Shown: positions 47,212-57,641, counted from the stretch's first letter. The stretch is 64,000 nucleotides of DNA from Pseudomonas kribbensis (GCF_003352185.1 NZ_CP029608.1:2170001-2234000); one strand, 5' to 3'. Program-made: numbers and translations. The notes: a model not told the origin generated them from the sequence alone.

Positions 47212-47232
47212 TATGCATACTTTATATGTATA
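47212..47232 (-). promoter_or_regulatory. Candidate promoter/operator of brnTA
   Basis: The palindrome TATGCATA lies next to the toxin start, with TATACATATAAAG just upstream as a likely -10. An autoregulating BrnTA complex would bind here. Only about 10 bases of leader would be left. Confidence 0.4.
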
Positions 47233-47385
47233 AAAAAGAGCGCGGCCGCACCGTCGGTCGCCATGAACACTTCAGCCTAGGTGGATAAAACGCGGGGCCA
47301 GTTAACGATGTGTTGCCGGATTTGTGGGGGATGGAAGCGGCGGGATAGAAGGTTGGGTGGCTACCTATCCATAATGTGACCGATA

Positions 47386-47399
47386 AGTTGTATACAACT
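47386..47399. promoter_or_regulatory. GntR-type palindrome upstream of the NCS2 permease
   Basis: A perfect 14-bp palindrome AGTTGTATACAACT in the 254-bp brnT-permease gap, about 67 bp before the permease ATG. The TTGTATACAA core resembles FCD/GntR operators used for purine genes. The regulator is not in the window. Confidence 0.55.
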
Positions 47400-47465
47400 C
47401 TATGGACATTTGTCACGAGTATTGAATACAGTGTGCGCATAACAAAAACCAGGGAACCCCCCACC

Positions 47466-48986
47466 ATGAAAACGCCCCATGTTTCACACCAACGGCCCGA
47501 GGACGAAAACCTCGGGGTCGGCGCGAATATGGCTTACGGCCTGCAACATGTTCTGACCATGTATGGCGGTATCGTCGCGGTGCCACTGATCATCGGTCAG
47601 GCTGCCGGGTTGTCGCCGGCGGACATTGGTCTGTTGATTGCTGCTTCATTGTTTGCGGGGGGGCTGGCCACGTTGCTGCAAACCCTGGGTCTGCCGTTTT
47701 TCGGATGTCAGCTGCCGCTGGTGCAGGGCGTGTCGTTCTCCGGTGTTGCCACGATGGTGGCAATTGTCAGCAGTGGCGGGGAGGGCGGCTTTCAGTCGGT
47801 ACTCGGGGCGGTGATTGCCGCGTCGTTGATCGGTTTGCTGATCACGCCGGTGTTCTCGCGCATTACCAAGTTCTTCCCGCCGCTGGTTACCGGCATCGTG
47901 ATCACCACCATCGGCCTGACGCTGATGCCGGTGGCCGCCCGCTGGGCCATGGGTGGCAACAGCCACGCTCCGGACTTCGGCAGCATGCAGAACATCGGTC
48001 TGGCGGCGGTCACGCTGGTGCTGGTGCTGCTGCTGAGCAAGATCGGCAGCTCCACTATCTCGCGCCTGTCGATCCTGTTGGCGATGGTGATCGGCACGGT
48101 GCTGGCGGTGCTCCTTGGCATGGCGGATTTCTCCAGCGTCACCCAAGGGCCGATGTTCGGCTTCCCGACACCGTTCCATTTCGGCATGCCGACCTTCCAC
48201 TTCGCTGCGATCCTGTCGATGTGCATCGTGGTCATGGTGACCCTGGTGGAAACTTCGGCGGACATCCTGGCGGTCGGTGAAATTATCGGCACCAAGGTCG
48301 ATTCCAAGCGTCTGGGCAACGGCCTGCGGGCGGACATGCTGTCGAGCATGTTTGCGCCGATCTTCGGCTCGTTCACCCAGAGCGCCTTCGCCCAGAACGT
48401 CGGGCTGGTGGCGGTGACCGGTATCAAGAGCCGTTATGTGGTGGCGACCGGCGGCATCTTCCTGGTGATCCTCGGCCTGCTGCCGTTCATGGGCCGGGTG
48501 ATCGCAGCAGTGCCGACCTCGGTACTCGGCGGCGCCGGCATCGTGCTGTTCGGCACCGTGGCGGCGAGTGGCATCCGCACGCTGTCCAAGGTCGATTACC
48601 GCAACAACGTCAACCTGATCATCGTTGCGACCTCAATCGGTTTCGGCATGATCCCGATTGCCGCGCCGAACTTCTACGATCACTTCCCGAGCTGGTTCGC
48701 GACCATTTTCCATTCGGGCATCAGTTCGTCGGCGATCATGGCGATCCTGCTGAACCTGGCGTTCAACCACTTCACGGCCGGCAACTCGGATCAGCAGTCA
48801 GTGTTCGCGGCGGCAGAGGAGCGGACCCTGCGTTATCGGGATCTGGCGGCGCTGCGTGAAGGTGATTACTTCAGCGACGGCAAGCTGCATGATTGCGACG
48901 GCAATGAAGTGCCGGTGATCGATCCGGATTCGGATCACGGTCATGGCGCACCGAAAGTGCATGCCAAGAGCAGCGAGCACGTCTGA
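47466..48986 (+). CDS. NCS2 family nucleobase:cation symporter (xanthine/urate permease type)
   Basis: 506 residues with about 12-14 membrane helices. The family motif is near QSAFAQNVGLVAVTGIKSRYVV, and QGVSFSGVATM lies in an early helix. The C-terminus (from about 465) is charged and cytosolic. It imports a purine or uracil base with a cation; the precise base is not resolved. ATG 47466 is used; a longer frame upstream crosses the palindrome and is rejected. Confidence 0.9.
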   Translation: MKTPHVSHQRPEDENLGVGANMAYGLQHVLTMYGGIVAVPLIIGQAAGLSPADIGLLIAASLFAGGLATLLQTLGLPFFGCQLPLVQGVSFSGVATMVAIVSSGGEGGFQSVLGAVIAASLIGLLITPVFSRITKFFPPLVTGIVITTIGLTLMPVAARWAMGGNSHAPDFGSMQNIGLAAVTLVLVLLLSKIGSSTISRLSILLAMVIGTVLAVLLGMADFSSVTQGPMFGFPTPFHFGMPTFHFAAILSMCIVVMVTLVETSADILAVGEIIGTKVDSKRLGNGLRADMLSSMFAPIFGSFTQSAFAQNVGLVAVTGIKSRYVVATGGIFLVILGLLPFMGRVIAAVPTSVLGGAGIVLFGTVAASGIRTLSKVDYRNNVNLIIVATSIGFGMIPIAAPNFYDHFPSWFATIFHSGISSSAIMAILLNLAFNHFTAGNSDQQSVFAAAEERTLRYRDLAALREGDYFSDGKLHDCDGNEVPVIDPDSDHGHGAPKVHAKSSEHV

Positions 48987-49006
48987 CCGCTGTTTCTGAA
49001 ATAGAA

Positions 49007-49043
49007 AAGGGCCGATCAGTTGGGAAACTGATCGGCCCTTTTT
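49007..49043 (+). terminator. Terminator after the NCS2 permease
   Basis: 15-bp arms AAGGGCCGATCAGTT and AACTGATCGGCCCTT, loop GGGA, then T-run. Confidence 0.93.
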
Positions 49044-49069
49044 GTGGCGCGGACTTTTTCAACGTCCAC

Positions 49070-49103
49070 AAAAAAGCCCCTGAATCTTTCGATTCAGGGG
49101 CTC
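49070..49103 (-). terminator. Terminator downstream of tRNA-Asn
   Basis: On the minus strand AGCCCCTGAATC / GATTCAGGGGCT with loop GAAA, followed by TTTTTT. Confidence 0.92.
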
Positions 49104-49109
49104 TGTATT

Positions 49110-49185
<76 letters not shown>

Positions 49186-49255
49186 ATTGGTGCGTATGTT
49201 ACTGATTTAAAAAGACTAGTCAAGCTTTGTCGGATATTTTTTTGCTGAGCGGTTT

Positions 49256-49456
49256 TCAGCCGCCGAATGTAAAGGTGCCCATCAGCAGTTTGGCATACAA
49301 CGCTGTGGCCGCCAGTTGCACCAGCCAAAGGGCCAGTCCACCGAGAAACACGCCGGCCGCCACTTGCAGTACCAGGCTCTTTTCGCGTTTGCCCGAGGTG
49401 CGGGGCGGATAGTAGTCCAGCTCATCGCGGTCGGCGCGCAGGTCATCGTTTTTCAT
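49256..49456 (-). CDS. Small single-helix membrane protein of unknown function
   Basis: 66 residues from an ATG with AGAGAG before it. A charged N-terminus (KNDDLRADRDELDYYPP) is followed by one hydrophobic helix (VLQVAAGVFLGGLALWLVQLAATAL). I do not recognise a family. It lies between tRNA-Asn and the aminotransferase; the tyrB terminator separates it from that gene. Confidence 0.6.
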   Translation of the reverse strand: MKNDDLRADRDELDYYPPRTSGKREKSLVLQVAAGVFLGGLALWLVQLAATALYAKLLMGTFTFGG

Positions 49457-49522
49457 GTCGGCTCTCTGAAATATCGTCTGTGTGCAGTCTAGAGGGTGTT
49501 GCGGCTTTTCTTCAGACAAATA

Positions 49523-49553
49523 AAAACGGGAAGCCCGAAAGCTTCCCGTTTTC
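49523..49553 (-). terminator. Terminator after the aromatic aminotransferase
   Basis: Stem AAACGGGAAGC / GCTTCCCGTTT with loop CCGAAA and T-run on the minus strand. Confidence 0.9.
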
Positions 49554-49567
49554 AGTGCTGCGCCGGA

Positions 49568-50764
49568 TCAGATGACCTGAACGATGGCGTCCGTCACGAC
49601 TTCGATGTTGCTCTGGTTCAGCGCGGCGACGCAGATGCGGCCGGTGTCCAGGGCGTAGATGCCGAACTCGTTGCGCAGGCGGTGAACCTGCTCGGTGGTC
49701 AGGCCGGAGTAGGAGAACATGCCACGCTGACGACCGACGAAGCTGAAGTCACGCTGCGGGGCTTTTTTCGCCAGCAGAGCGACCATCTGCTCGCGCATGC
49801 CGCGAATGCGCAGGCGCATTTCAGCCAGTTCCGCTTCCCACTGGGCGCGCAGTTCCGGGCTGTTCAACACAGCGGCGACAACGCTTGCGCCGTGAGTCGG
49901 CGGGTTGGAGTAGTTGGTGCGGATCACGCGCTTGACCTGCGACAGAACGCGGGCGCTTTCTTCTTTCGATTCGCTGACGATCGACAGCGCGCCGACGCGC
50001 TCGCCGTACAGCGAGAACGACTTGGAGAACGAGCTCGACACGAAGAAGGTCAGGCCGGACTCGGCGAACAGACGCACGGCAGCGGCGTCTTCGTCGATGC
50101 CGTCACCGAAACCCTGGTAAGCCATGTCGAGGAACGGCACGTGACCTTTGGCCTTGACCGCTTCCAGCACGTTGTTCCAGTCCGCCGGGCTCAGGTCGAC
50201 GCCGGTCGGGTTGTGACAGCAAGCGTGCAGCACGATGATCGAGCCGTTCGGCAGAGCGTTGAGGTCTTCGAGCAGGCCGGCACGGTTTACGTCGTGGGTG
50301 GCGGCGTCGTAGTAACGGTAGTTCTGCACCGGGAAACCGGCGGTTTCGAACAGCGCGCGGTGGTTTTCCCAGCTCGGGTCGCTGATCGCCACAACGGCGT
50401 TCGGCAGCAGTTGCTTGAGGAAGTCGGCACCGATTTTCAGTGCGCCGGTCCCGCCGACGGCCTGAGTGGTGACCACGCGACCAGCGGCCAGCAGTGGCGA
50501 ATCATTGCCGAACAGCAGCTTTTGCACAGCCTGGTCGTAGGCAGCGATGCCGTCGATCGGCAGGTAGCCACGGGAGGCGTGCTGAGCAGCGCGAATGGTT
50601 TCGGCTTCGATAACGGCGCGCAGGAGTGGAATTCGCCCCTCTTCGTTGCAGTACACACCCACCCCGAGGTTGACCTTATTGGTCCGGGTATCGGCGTTGA
50701 ATGCTTCGTTGAGGCCCAGGATTGGATCGCGGGGTGCCATTTCGACAGCGGAGAACAGGCTCAT
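49568..50764 (-). CDS. tyrB: Aromatic/aspartate aminotransferase
   Basis: 398 residues, fold type I PLP enzyme of the AspC/TyrB subgroup. The PLP Lys lies in SSFSKSFSLYGERVGAL. Typical motifs are LGVGVYCNEEGRIPLL, HACCHNPTGVD and NYSNPPTHGASVV. It transfers amino groups between aromatic amino acids or aspartate and 2-oxoglutarate. ATG 50764 is used; the longer upstream frame has no family support. The leader region upstream carries a possible -10 TATACT on this strand near 50850. Confidence 0.9.
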   Translation of the reverse strand: MSLFSAVEMAPRDPILGLNEAFNADTRTNKVNLGVGVYCNEEGRIPLLRAVIEAETIRAAQHASRGYLPIDGIAAYDQAVQKLLFGNDSPLLAAGRVVTTQAVGGTGALKIGADFLKQLLPNAVVAISDPSWENHRALFETAGFPVQNYRYYDAATHDVNRAGLLEDLNALPNGSIIVLHACCHNPTGVDLSPADWNNVLEAVKAKGHVPFLDMAYQGFGDGIDEDAAAVRLFAESGLTFFVSSSFSKSFSLYGERVGALSIVSESKEESARVLSQVKRVIRTNYSNPPTHGASVVAAVLNSPELRAQWEAELAEMRLRIRGMREQMVALLAKKAPQRDFSFVGRQRGMFSYSGLTTEQVHRLRNEFGIYALDTGRICVAALNQSNIEVVTDAIVQVI

Positions 50765-51100
50765 TTTTACGGCAGCTCTAATGGAGAGTGGAGGGACGTG
50801 TGGCGCTCCAGCCGAATGCACTAGAGCGGTGCACAAACGGGGAGCTAGTATAGAGGCCATCATCGATCAATGGCGACAGGCGAATCGGGTTTTCAGGTAA
50901 GTTTTTCCGATTATTTCTCGACCGTTAGTCGAATGGACTTGTCGGAGACTTTACCGGATGTAGGACGTTTGCCTTGAAAGGCGAGGCAATCGGCTCCACA
51001 TTCAGCACAATCTTCGTTTTTCCTTGCGCGACATCGGTCGTTTGCGGTCTTTCTCGTGGTGCTGCGGTTTGTCGCCGGCGTCGCGATTCCAGAGGTGTTT
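50765..51100. other. Intergenic region between tyrB and uvrB
   Basis: 336 bases with no gene I can support. It contains the divergent promoter region: a TATACT-like -10 for tyrB (50847-50852) and the ribosome site AGAGGTG of uvrB at the right end. No LexA-type CTGT-N8-ACAG site was seen. Confidence 0.5.
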
Positions 51101-53116
51101 ATGTCTGAATTCCAGCTCGTCACCCGATTCGACCCTGCCGGCGATCAGCCTGAAGCCATTCGCCAGATGGTCGAGGGCATTGAAGCCGGGCTGGCGCACC
51201 AGACCCTGCTCGGTGTGACCGGTTCGGGCAAGACCTTCAGCATCGCCAACGTGATCGCCCAGGTGCAGCGTCCGACCCTGGTGCTGGCGCCGAACAAGAC
51301 TCTGGCCGCGCAGTTGTACGGCGAGTTCAAGTCGTTCTTCCCGAACAACGCCGTCGAGTACTTCGTTTCCTACTACGACTACTACCAGCCCGAAGCCTAT
51401 GTGCCGTCGTCCGACACCTTCATCGAGAAGGATGCGTCGATCAACGACCACATCGAGCAGATGCGCCTGTCTGCGACCAAGGCATTGCTGGAGCGCAAGG
51501 ACGCGATCATCGTCACCACGGTGTCGTGCATCTACGGTCTGGGCAGCCCGGAAACCTATTTGAAAATGGTGTTGCACGTCGATCGCGGCGACAAACTCGA
51601 TCAGCGTGCGCTGGTACGGCGCCTGGCTGACCTGCAATACACCCGCAACGATATGGATTTCGCCCGGGCGACGTTCCGGGTACGCGGCGACGTAATCGAC
51701 ATCTATCCGGCCGAGTCCGACCTCGAAGCGATCCGCATCGAGTTGTTCGATGATGAAGTCGAAAGCATTTCCGCATTCGACCCGCTGACTGGCGAAGTCA
51801 TCCGCAAGCTGCCGCGTTTCACCTTCTACCCGAAAAGCCACTACGTGACGCCCCGGGAAACCCTGCTCGACGCCATCGAAGGGATCAAGGTCGAGTTGCA
51901 GGAACGTCTGGAATACCTGCGCAACAACAACAAACTGGTCGAAGCCCAGCGTCTGGAGCAGCGAACCCGGTTCGACCTGGAGATGATCCTCGAACTCGGC
52001 TACTGCAACGGCATCGAAAACTACTCGCGCTACCTGTCCGGACGCCCGGCCGGTGCGGCTCCGCCAACCCTATACGACTACCTGCCTGCCGATGCGTTGC
52101 TGGTAATCGACGAATCCCACGTCAGCGTGCCGCAAGTCGGCGCGATGTATAAGGGCGACCGTTCGCGTAAGGAAACGCTGGTGGAATACGGCTTCCGCCT
52201 GCCATCGGCGCTGGACAACCGGCCTATGCGCTTCGACGAGTGGGAAGGGGTGAGCCCGCAGACGATATTTGTCTCGGCCACGCCCGGCAACTACGAAGCC
52301 GAGCACGCCGGACGAGTGATCGAGCAAGTCGTACGCCCGACCGGTCTGGTCGACCCGCAGGTGGAAGTACGCCCGGCGCTGACTCAGGTCGACGATCTGC
52401 TCTCGGAAATCACCAAGCGCGTGGCGCTGGAAGAGCGGGTGCTGGTCACTACGTTGACCAAGCGTATGGCTGAGGACCTGACCGATTACCTGGCCGATCA
52501 CGGCGTGCGCGTGCGTTATCTGCACTCGGACATCGACACCGTCGAACGGGTGGAAATCATTCGCGACCTGCGCCTCGGTACCTTCGATGTACTGGTGGGG
52601 ATCAACCTGCTGCGTGAAGGTCTGGACATGCCTGAAGTGTCGCTGGTGGCGATTCTCGATGCGGACAAGGAAGGCTTTCTGCGTTCCGAGCGTTCGTTGA
52701 TCCAGACCATCGGCCGTGCGGCACGTAACCTCAATGGCCGGGCGATTCTCTACGCGGATCGCATTACCGGTTCGATGGAGCGCGCCATCGGCGAAACCGA
52801 GCGCCGTCGCGACAAGCAGATCGCCTTCAACCTGGCCAACGGCATCACGCCAAAGGGCGTGTTCAAGGACGTCGCCGACATCATGGAAGGCGCCACCGTG
52901 CCCGGTTCACGCAGCAAGAAGCGCAAAGGCATGGCCAAGGCCGCCGAAGAAAACGCCAAGTACGAAGCGGAATTGCGTTCGCCAAGCGAGATCACCAAGC
53001 GTATTCGCCAACTGGAAGAGAAGATGTACCAGCTGGCCCGCGACCTGGAGTTCGAAGCGGCGGCGCAGATGCGCGACGAGATTGCCAAGCTGCGTGAGCG
53101 CCTTTTGGCTGTTTGA
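51101..53116 (+). CDS. uvrB: Excinuclease ABC subunit B
   Basis: 671 residues, the usual UvrB length. The Walker A is [10 protein letters not shown]. The beta-hairpin has [21 protein letters not shown], the helicase motifs include LLVIDESH and [10 protein letters not shown], and the C-terminal UVR domain reads [27 protein letters not shown]. It takes the lesion from UvrA and loads UvrC in nucleotide excision repair. ATG 51101 follows AGAGGTG; longer frames upstream are rejected. A REP pair follows. Confidence 0.98.
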   Translation: MSEFQLVTRFDPAGDQPEAIRQMVEGIEAGLAHQTLLGVTGSGKTFSIANVIAQVQRPTLVLAPNKTLAAQLYGEFKSFFPNNAVEYFVSYYDYYQPEAYVPSSDTFIEKDASINDHIEQMRLSATKALLERKDAIIVTTVSCIYGLGSPETYLKMVLHVDRGDKLDQRALVRRLADLQYTRNDMDFARATFRVRGDVIDIYPAESDLEAIRIELFDDEVESISAFDPLTGEVIRKLPRFTFYPKSHYVTPRETLLDAIEGIKVELQERLEYLRNNNKLVEAQRLEQRTRFDLEMILELGYCNGIENYSRYLSGRPAGAAPPTLYDYLPADALLVIDESHVSVPQVGAMYKGDRSRKETLVEYGFRLPSALDNRPMRFDEWEGVSPQTIFVSATPGNYEAEHAGRVIEQVVRPTGLVDPQVEVRPALTQVDDLLSEITKRVALEERVLVTTLTKRMAEDLTDYLADHGVRVRYLHSDIDTVERVEIIRDLRLGTFDVLVGINLLREGLDMPEVSLVAILDADKEGFLRSERSLIQTIGRAARNLNGRAILYADRITGSMERAIGETERRRDKQIAFNLANGITPKGVFKDVADIMEGATVPGSRSKKRKGMAKAAEENAKYEAELRSPSEITKRIRQLEEKMYQLARDLEFEAAAQMRDEIAKLRERLLAV

Positions 53117-53140
53117 TCTTTATTGCCCGATAGTTCCTCA

Positions 53141-53213
53141 TCGCGAGCAGGCTCGCTCCCACAGGAAACTTGTGAACAACACAGATCCAATGTGGGAGCG
53201 AGCCTGCTCGCGA
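53141..53213. repeat. REP doublet between uvrB and emrB
   Basis: Two copies in opposite orientation form a perfect 23-bp inverted repeat: 53141-53163 and 53191-53213, with a 27-bp spacer. Each carries the typical GCGAGCAGGCTCGCTCCCAC sequence of Pseudomonas REPs. It separates two convergent genes and may stabilise their mRNA. Confidence 0.93.
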
Positions 53214-53229
53214 TTGGGGCGACTCGGTC

Positions 53230-54780
53230 TCAGTGAGCTTCCCCGGCCTTCAGCCCCTGCGGCAGCTTCTTGGTCAGCAAGATCGCCAACATGCTGATCC
53301 CCAGCGCAATCCCGACAAAATGAAAGGCATCGTTGTAGGCCATGATCAGCGCCTGCTGATGGACGATGTCACTCAATTTCCCCAGCGCTGCCGTGTCACT
53401 GCCAAAGCGATCGGTCATCGATGCCAGGCGTTCGGCCACCTGCGGATTGGTCGGCACCACCGCTTCACGCAAGTAATCGAAATAGGTCTTGGTGCGTGCA
53501 TCCAGCAACGTCGCGAGTAAGGCGATGCCGATGGCGCCGCCGAGGTTGCGCAGGATGTTGAACAGGCTCGACGCCGAACCCGCATCCTGCGGCAGGATAT
53601 AAGCCGTGGCGATCAGCGAAATGGTCACCATGATCAACGGCTGGCCGAGGGCGCGGATGATCTGGATCTGATTGAACTGCGGCCCGGCAAAGTCCGGGTT
53701 GAGCACGCCGGATGAAAAACTCGCCAGCCCGAACAGCCCGAACCCCAAAGTACAAAGCCATTTGGGCGAGACGAACTTCATCAGCTTCGGCACCAGCGGA
53801 ATCAGGAACAGCTGCGGCACGCCCATCCACATGATCACTTCGCCGATCTGCAAGGCGTTGTAGTTCTGGATCTGCGCCAGATACAGCGGCAGCAGATAGA
53901 TCGAACCGTACAGCCCGACGCCCATGCCCAGGCTGGAAATGCTCGACAGCCCGAAGTTGCGATTGCGCAGGATGCCGAGGTTGATCAGCGGATTGGGCTT
54001 GGAAATCTGCACGATCACAAAGGTGATCAGGCTCAGCAGGGCGATGCTGCCCAGCGTCACGATCAGGCTCGATTCCAGCCAGTCCTTGCGATGGCCTTCT
54101 TCAAGAAACACCTGCAGGCAACCAAGGCCGATGCCCAGCGTCAGGATGCCGGTGTAATCGGTGCTTTTCAGCAGTTCCCAATGCGCTTCTTTCTTCTCCA
54201 GGCCGTACATCAGGCCAGCGATCATGATCAGCCCCGGCGGGACGTTGATATAGAAGATGTACTCCCAGCCCCAGTTTTCCGTGAGCCAGCCGCCGAGGGT
54301 CGGTCCGATGGACGGGGCGAAAGTGGCGGTCATGGCGAACATCGCCATGCCTTTGGCGCGGTGGTGTTCGGGGAGTTTGATCAGGGTCAGGGTGAAGGCC
54401 AGCGGAATCAGCGCGCCGCCAGTGAAGCCCTGCATGGCGCGGAACACGATCATGCTGTCGAGGCTCCAGGCCATCGAACACAGCAACGACGAAATCAGAA
54501 ACCCCAACGAGACCCACACCGCCAGCCGTCGCGCCGAAAGCAACTGCACCAGCCACGCGGTCAGCGGGATCATGATGATTTCCGCCACCAGGTACGAGGT
54601 GGAAATCCACGAGCCTTCTTCCAGGGTCGCCGACAGGGCGCCCTGAATGTCCTTGAGCGACGAGTTGGTGATCTGGATGTCGAGCACCGCCATGAAGGCG
54701 CCGAGCATCACGCTCATCACCGCGATCCAGTCCCGCCGGGTCGGTTCGCCGACCGGGCGGATCAGTTGATCACCGGCCAT
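53230..54780 (-). CDS. EmrB-type MFS drug exporter (DHA2, 14 helices)
   Basis: 516 residues with 14 predicted helices. DHA2 motif LDIQITNSSLKDIQGALSA in the first helix and GxxxGPxxGG (FAPSIGPTLGGWL) in the fifth. It exports hydrophobic compounds with a membrane-fusion partner. Its start overlaps the end of the EmrA-like gene by 11 bases, so they are co-translated. No outer-membrane channel gene is adjacent. Confidence 0.9.
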   Translation of the reverse strand: MAGDQLIRPVGEPTRRDWIAVMSVMLGAFMAVLDIQITNSSLKDIQGALSATLEEGSWISTSYLVAEIIMIPLTAWLVQLLSARRLAVWVSLGFLISSLLCSMAWSLDSMIVFRAMQGFTGGALIPLAFTLTLIKLPEHHRAKGMAMFAMTATFAPSIGPTLGGWLTENWGWEYIFYINVPPGLIMIAGLMYGLEKKEAHWELLKSTDYTGILTLGIGLGCLQVFLEEGHRKDWLESSLIVTLGSIALLSLITFVIVQISKPNPLINLGILRNRNFGLSSISSLGMGVGLYGSIYLLPLYLAQIQNYNALQIGEVIMWMGVPQLFLIPLVPKLMKFVSPKWLCTLGFGLFGLASFSSGVLNPDFAGPQFNQIQIIRALGQPLIMVTISLIATAYILPQDAGSASSLFNILRNLGGAIGIALLATLLDARTKTYFDYLREAVVPTNPQVAERLASMTDRFGSDTAALGKLSDIVHQQALIMAYNDAFHFVGIALGISMLAILLTKKLPQGLKAGEAH

Positions 54781-55819
54781 TGTCTGGGGCGTCTTTGATA
54801 TTCACGGTGGCGGTGACCGACATGCCCGGACGGATTTTGCCGTGCAGCGGGTTATCGGCTTTGAAGGTCAGCTTGACCGGAATCCGCTGTACGACCTTGG
54901 TGAAGTTGCCGGTGGCGTTGTCCGGCGGCAACAGACTGAATTGCGCGCCGGAGGCCGCGAACAGGCTGTCGACCCGGGCTTCGATCGGCGTATCGCCATA
55001 AGCGTCGAAGACCAGCTCGGCCTTCTGCCCCGGTTGCATGCGGCCGATCTGGGTTTCCTTGAAGTTGGCCTGCACCCAGATGTCTTCGTCCGGAACGATC
55101 GACAGCAGATACGCGCCGGCCTGAACGATCTGGCCGTTACGTGCGGCGCGCTGGCCGACGAGGCCGCTGATCGGTGCGTGGATTTCGCTGCGGGTCAGGT
55201 TCAGTTCGGCCTGGGCGAGGTCGGCGCGGGCGTTGGCGATCTGTGCATCAAGGCGTTTGATTTCGGCGCTCAGTGCGCTGACCTGCTGGCGCTGGCTCTG
55301 CGCATCGGCCTGGGCCTTGGCCACTTGCGAACGGGCAATGTGGTTGTCGGCGGAGAGGGTGGTGACCCGCTCCTCGGAAACGAAGCCGGGTTTGCGCAGG
55401 GCTTCTGCGCGGGACAGATCGATTTGAGAACGGCCCAGTGTGGCTTGCGTGGTTGCCACTTGCGCTTCGCTGGCGGCGATCAGGCTGGATTGTTGAGTCA
55501 GTTTGCTCTGGGCTTGCAGGCGCTCGGCTTCACGGGTGGCGAGGGCGGCATTGGCGCGATCAACGGCGAGGCGGAAGTCGTCGCCTTCGAGACGCACCAG
55601 CAATTGGCCTTTTTCCACGTGCTGGTTGTCCTGCACCAGGACTTCGTCGATGCGCGCGCTCAACTGGCTCGACACGCGGGTGATTTCACCCTGGACATAG
55701 GCGTTGTCGGTGCTTTCATAAAAGCGGCCCTTGAAAAACCAATGAGCGAAAAAGCCCCCGGCAATCAGCAGGACGAGCAGCAGGAAAATGAACAGGCGAC
55801 GCTTGAGTTGGGCAGGCAT
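54770..55819 (-). CDS. EmrA-type membrane-fusion protein
   Basis: 349 residues. One N-terminal helix (LFIFLLLVLLIAGGFFAHWFF) leads into the HlyD core, with YVQGEITRVSSQLSARIDEV and a long coiled coil (about residues 75-190). The C-terminal beta part is IHAPISGLVGQRAARNGQIV. ATG 55819 is chosen over a TTG at 55825. It pairs with the MFS exporter to span the periplasm. Confidence 0.9.
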   Translation of the reverse strand: MPAQLKRRLFIFLLLVLLIAGGFFAHWFFKGRFYESTDNAYVQGEITRVSSQLSARIDEVLVQDNQHVEKGQLLVRLEGDDFRLAVDRANAALATREAERLQAQSKLTQQSSLIAASEAQVATTQATLGRSQIDLSRAEALRKPGFVSEERVTTLSADNHIARSQVAKAQADAQSQRQQVSALSAEIKRLDAQIANARADLAQAELNLTRSEIHAPISGLVGQRAARNGQIVQAGAYLLSIVPDEDIWVQANFKETQIGRMQPGQKAELVFDAYGDTPIEARVDSLFAASGAQFSLLPPDNATGNFTKVVQRIPVKLTFKADNPLHGKIRPGMSVTATVNIKDAPDNGR

Positions 55820-56049
55820 GGGCAAACTGTAGTCGAGGAATTGTAAGGAAAGTTATCAGCAGGCGAATCTGGCATACAGCCGATGAACGGTAAATGCCGT
55901 CTGCTGATATTCAGCCATTCACCACGGCCTACGGGCGTTACAGACGCAAAATTGGCTTAAATGCCCTGCCCGCTGGAGCGGGGCGGGTGTCGCCTGTTAC
56001 CATTCGCCGCTTGATTGTTCTTTGCTTTTCATTCTTTTCGAGACATGCC

Positions 56050-57531
56050 ATGACCACCGTCCGCACTCGCATCGCGCCATCGCCTACCGGGGATCCCCAC
56101 GTAGGTACCGCTTACATCGCATTGTTCAACTACTGCTTTGCCAAGCAGCACGGCGGTGAGTTCATCCTGCGCATTGAAGACACCGATCAACTGCGTTCGA
56201 CCCGCGAGTCCGAACAGCAGATCTTTGACGCTCTGCGCTGGCTCGGCATCGACTGGAGCGAAGGCCCGGACGTCGGCGGCCCGCACGGTCCTTATCGCCA
56301 GAGCGAACGTGGCGACATCTATCAGAAGTATTGCCAGCAACTGGTCGACATGGGCCACGCTTTCCCGTGCTTCTGCACCGCCGAAGAGCTGGACCAGATG
56401 CGCGCCGAGCAAATGGCGCGCGGCGAAACCCCGCGCTACGACGGCCGTGCGCTGTTGCTGTCCAAGGAAGAAGTCGCGCGCCGCCTGGCTGCCGGCGAAC
56501 CCCACGTGATCCGCATGAAAGTGCCGACCGAAGGCGTCTGCGTGGTGCCGGACATGCTGCGTGGCGATGTCGAGATCCCGTGGGATCGCATGGACATGCA
56601 AGTGCTGATGAAGACCGACGGCCTGCCGACGTACTTCCTGGCCAACGTGGTCGACGACCACCTGATGGGTATCACCCACGTTCTGCGTGGCGAGGAATGG
56701 CTGCCATCGGCACCGAAACTGATCCTGCTCTACGAATACTTCGGCTGGGAACAGCCAGAGCTGTGCTACATGCCGCTGCTGCGTAACCCGGACAAGAGCA
56801 AGCTGTCCAAGCGCAAGAACCCGACCTCGGTGACGTTCTACGAGCGCATGGGCTTCATGCCTGAAGCGATGCTCAACTACCTGGGCCGCATGGGCTGGTC
56901 GATGCCGGACGAGCGCGAGAAGTTCTCGCTGCAGGAAATGGTCGACAACTTCGACCTCAAGCGCGTGTCGCTGGGCGGGCCGATTTTCGACATCGAGAAA
57001 CTCTCGTGGCTCAACGGCCAGTGGCTGCGTGATCTGCCGGTGGAAGAGTTCGCTGCTCGCGTACAGAAGTGGGCGTTCAACTCCGAATACATGATGAAGA
57101 TCGCGCCGCACGTTCAGGGCCGTGTCGAAACCTTCAGCCAGGTTGCACCGCTGGCCGGGTTCTTCTTCGCCGGTGGCGTCAATCCGGATGCCAAGCTGTT
57201 CGAATCGAAAAAGCTCTCGGGTGATCAGGTTCGGCAGTTGATGCAGTTGATCCTGTGGAAACTGGAAAGCCTGCGCCAGTGGGAGAAGGACAGCATCACC
57301 GCGACGATTCAGGCGGTGGTCGAATCTCTCGAGCTGAAGCTGCGTGATGCGATGCCGTTGATGTTTGCGGCGATCACCGGTCAGGCGAGCTCGGTGTCGG
57401 TGCTCGATGCGATGGAAATCCTCGGGCCGGACCTGACCCGTTTCCGTCTGCGCCAGGCGATTGACCTGCTGGGCGGCGTGTCGAAGAAAGAAAACAAAGA
57501 GTGGGAAAAGCTGTTGGGCGCTATCGCCTGA
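56050..57531 (+). CDS. gltX: Glutamyl-tRNA synthetase
   Basis: 493 residues. Class I motifs: [12 protein letters not shown] (HIGH-type) and KLSKRK (KMSKS-type). It charges tRNA-Glu in the cytoplasm. ATG 56050 starts at [14 protein letters not shown]; a 52-codon extension upstream is rejected. Genes for tRNA-Glu lie 360 bp downstream. Confidence 0.98.
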   Translation: MTTVRTRIAPSPTGDPHVGTAYIALFNYCFAKQHGGEFILRIEDTDQLRSTRESEQQIFDALRWLGIDWSEGPDVGGPHGPYRQSERGDIYQKYCQQLVDMGHAFPCFCTAEELDQMRAEQMARGETPRYDGRALLLSKEEVARRLAAGEPHVIRMKVPTEGVCVVPDMLRGDVEIPWDRMDMQVLMKTDGLPTYFLANVVDDHLMGITHVLRGEEWLPSAPKLILLYEYFGWEQPELCYMPLLRNPDKSKLSKRKNPTSVTFYERMGFMPEAMLNYLGRMGWSMPDEREKFSLQEMVDNFDLKRVSLGGPIFDIEKLSWLNGQWLRDLPVEEFAARVQKWAFNSEYMMKIAPHVQGRVETFSQVAPLAGFFFAGGVNPDAKLFESKKLSGDQVRQLMQLILWKLESLRQWEKDSITATIQAVVESLELKLRDAMPLMFAAITGQASSVSVLDAMEILGPDLTRFRLRQAIDLLGGVSKKENKEWEKLLGAIA

Positions 57532-57595
57532 TTGCGTTTGACTCTGCAGGACGCGCCGCAGGTCAGGATCTTTTGATCCCGTCCTTCGGCGTTTT

Positions 57596-57614
57596 CCCCC
57601 GAATTTACGGGGGG
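57596..57614 (+). terminator. Weak hairpin after gltX
   Basis: CCCCCG and CGGGGG around AATTTA; no T-run follows, so terminator function is uncertain. Confidence 0.35.
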
Positions 57615-57641
57615 AGGGCGGTAAGTGATTGTTATGCCGAC

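Noticed and set aside
50765..51100. A LexA site controlling uvrB
   Set aside because: No CTGT-N8-ACAG pattern was found by eye.
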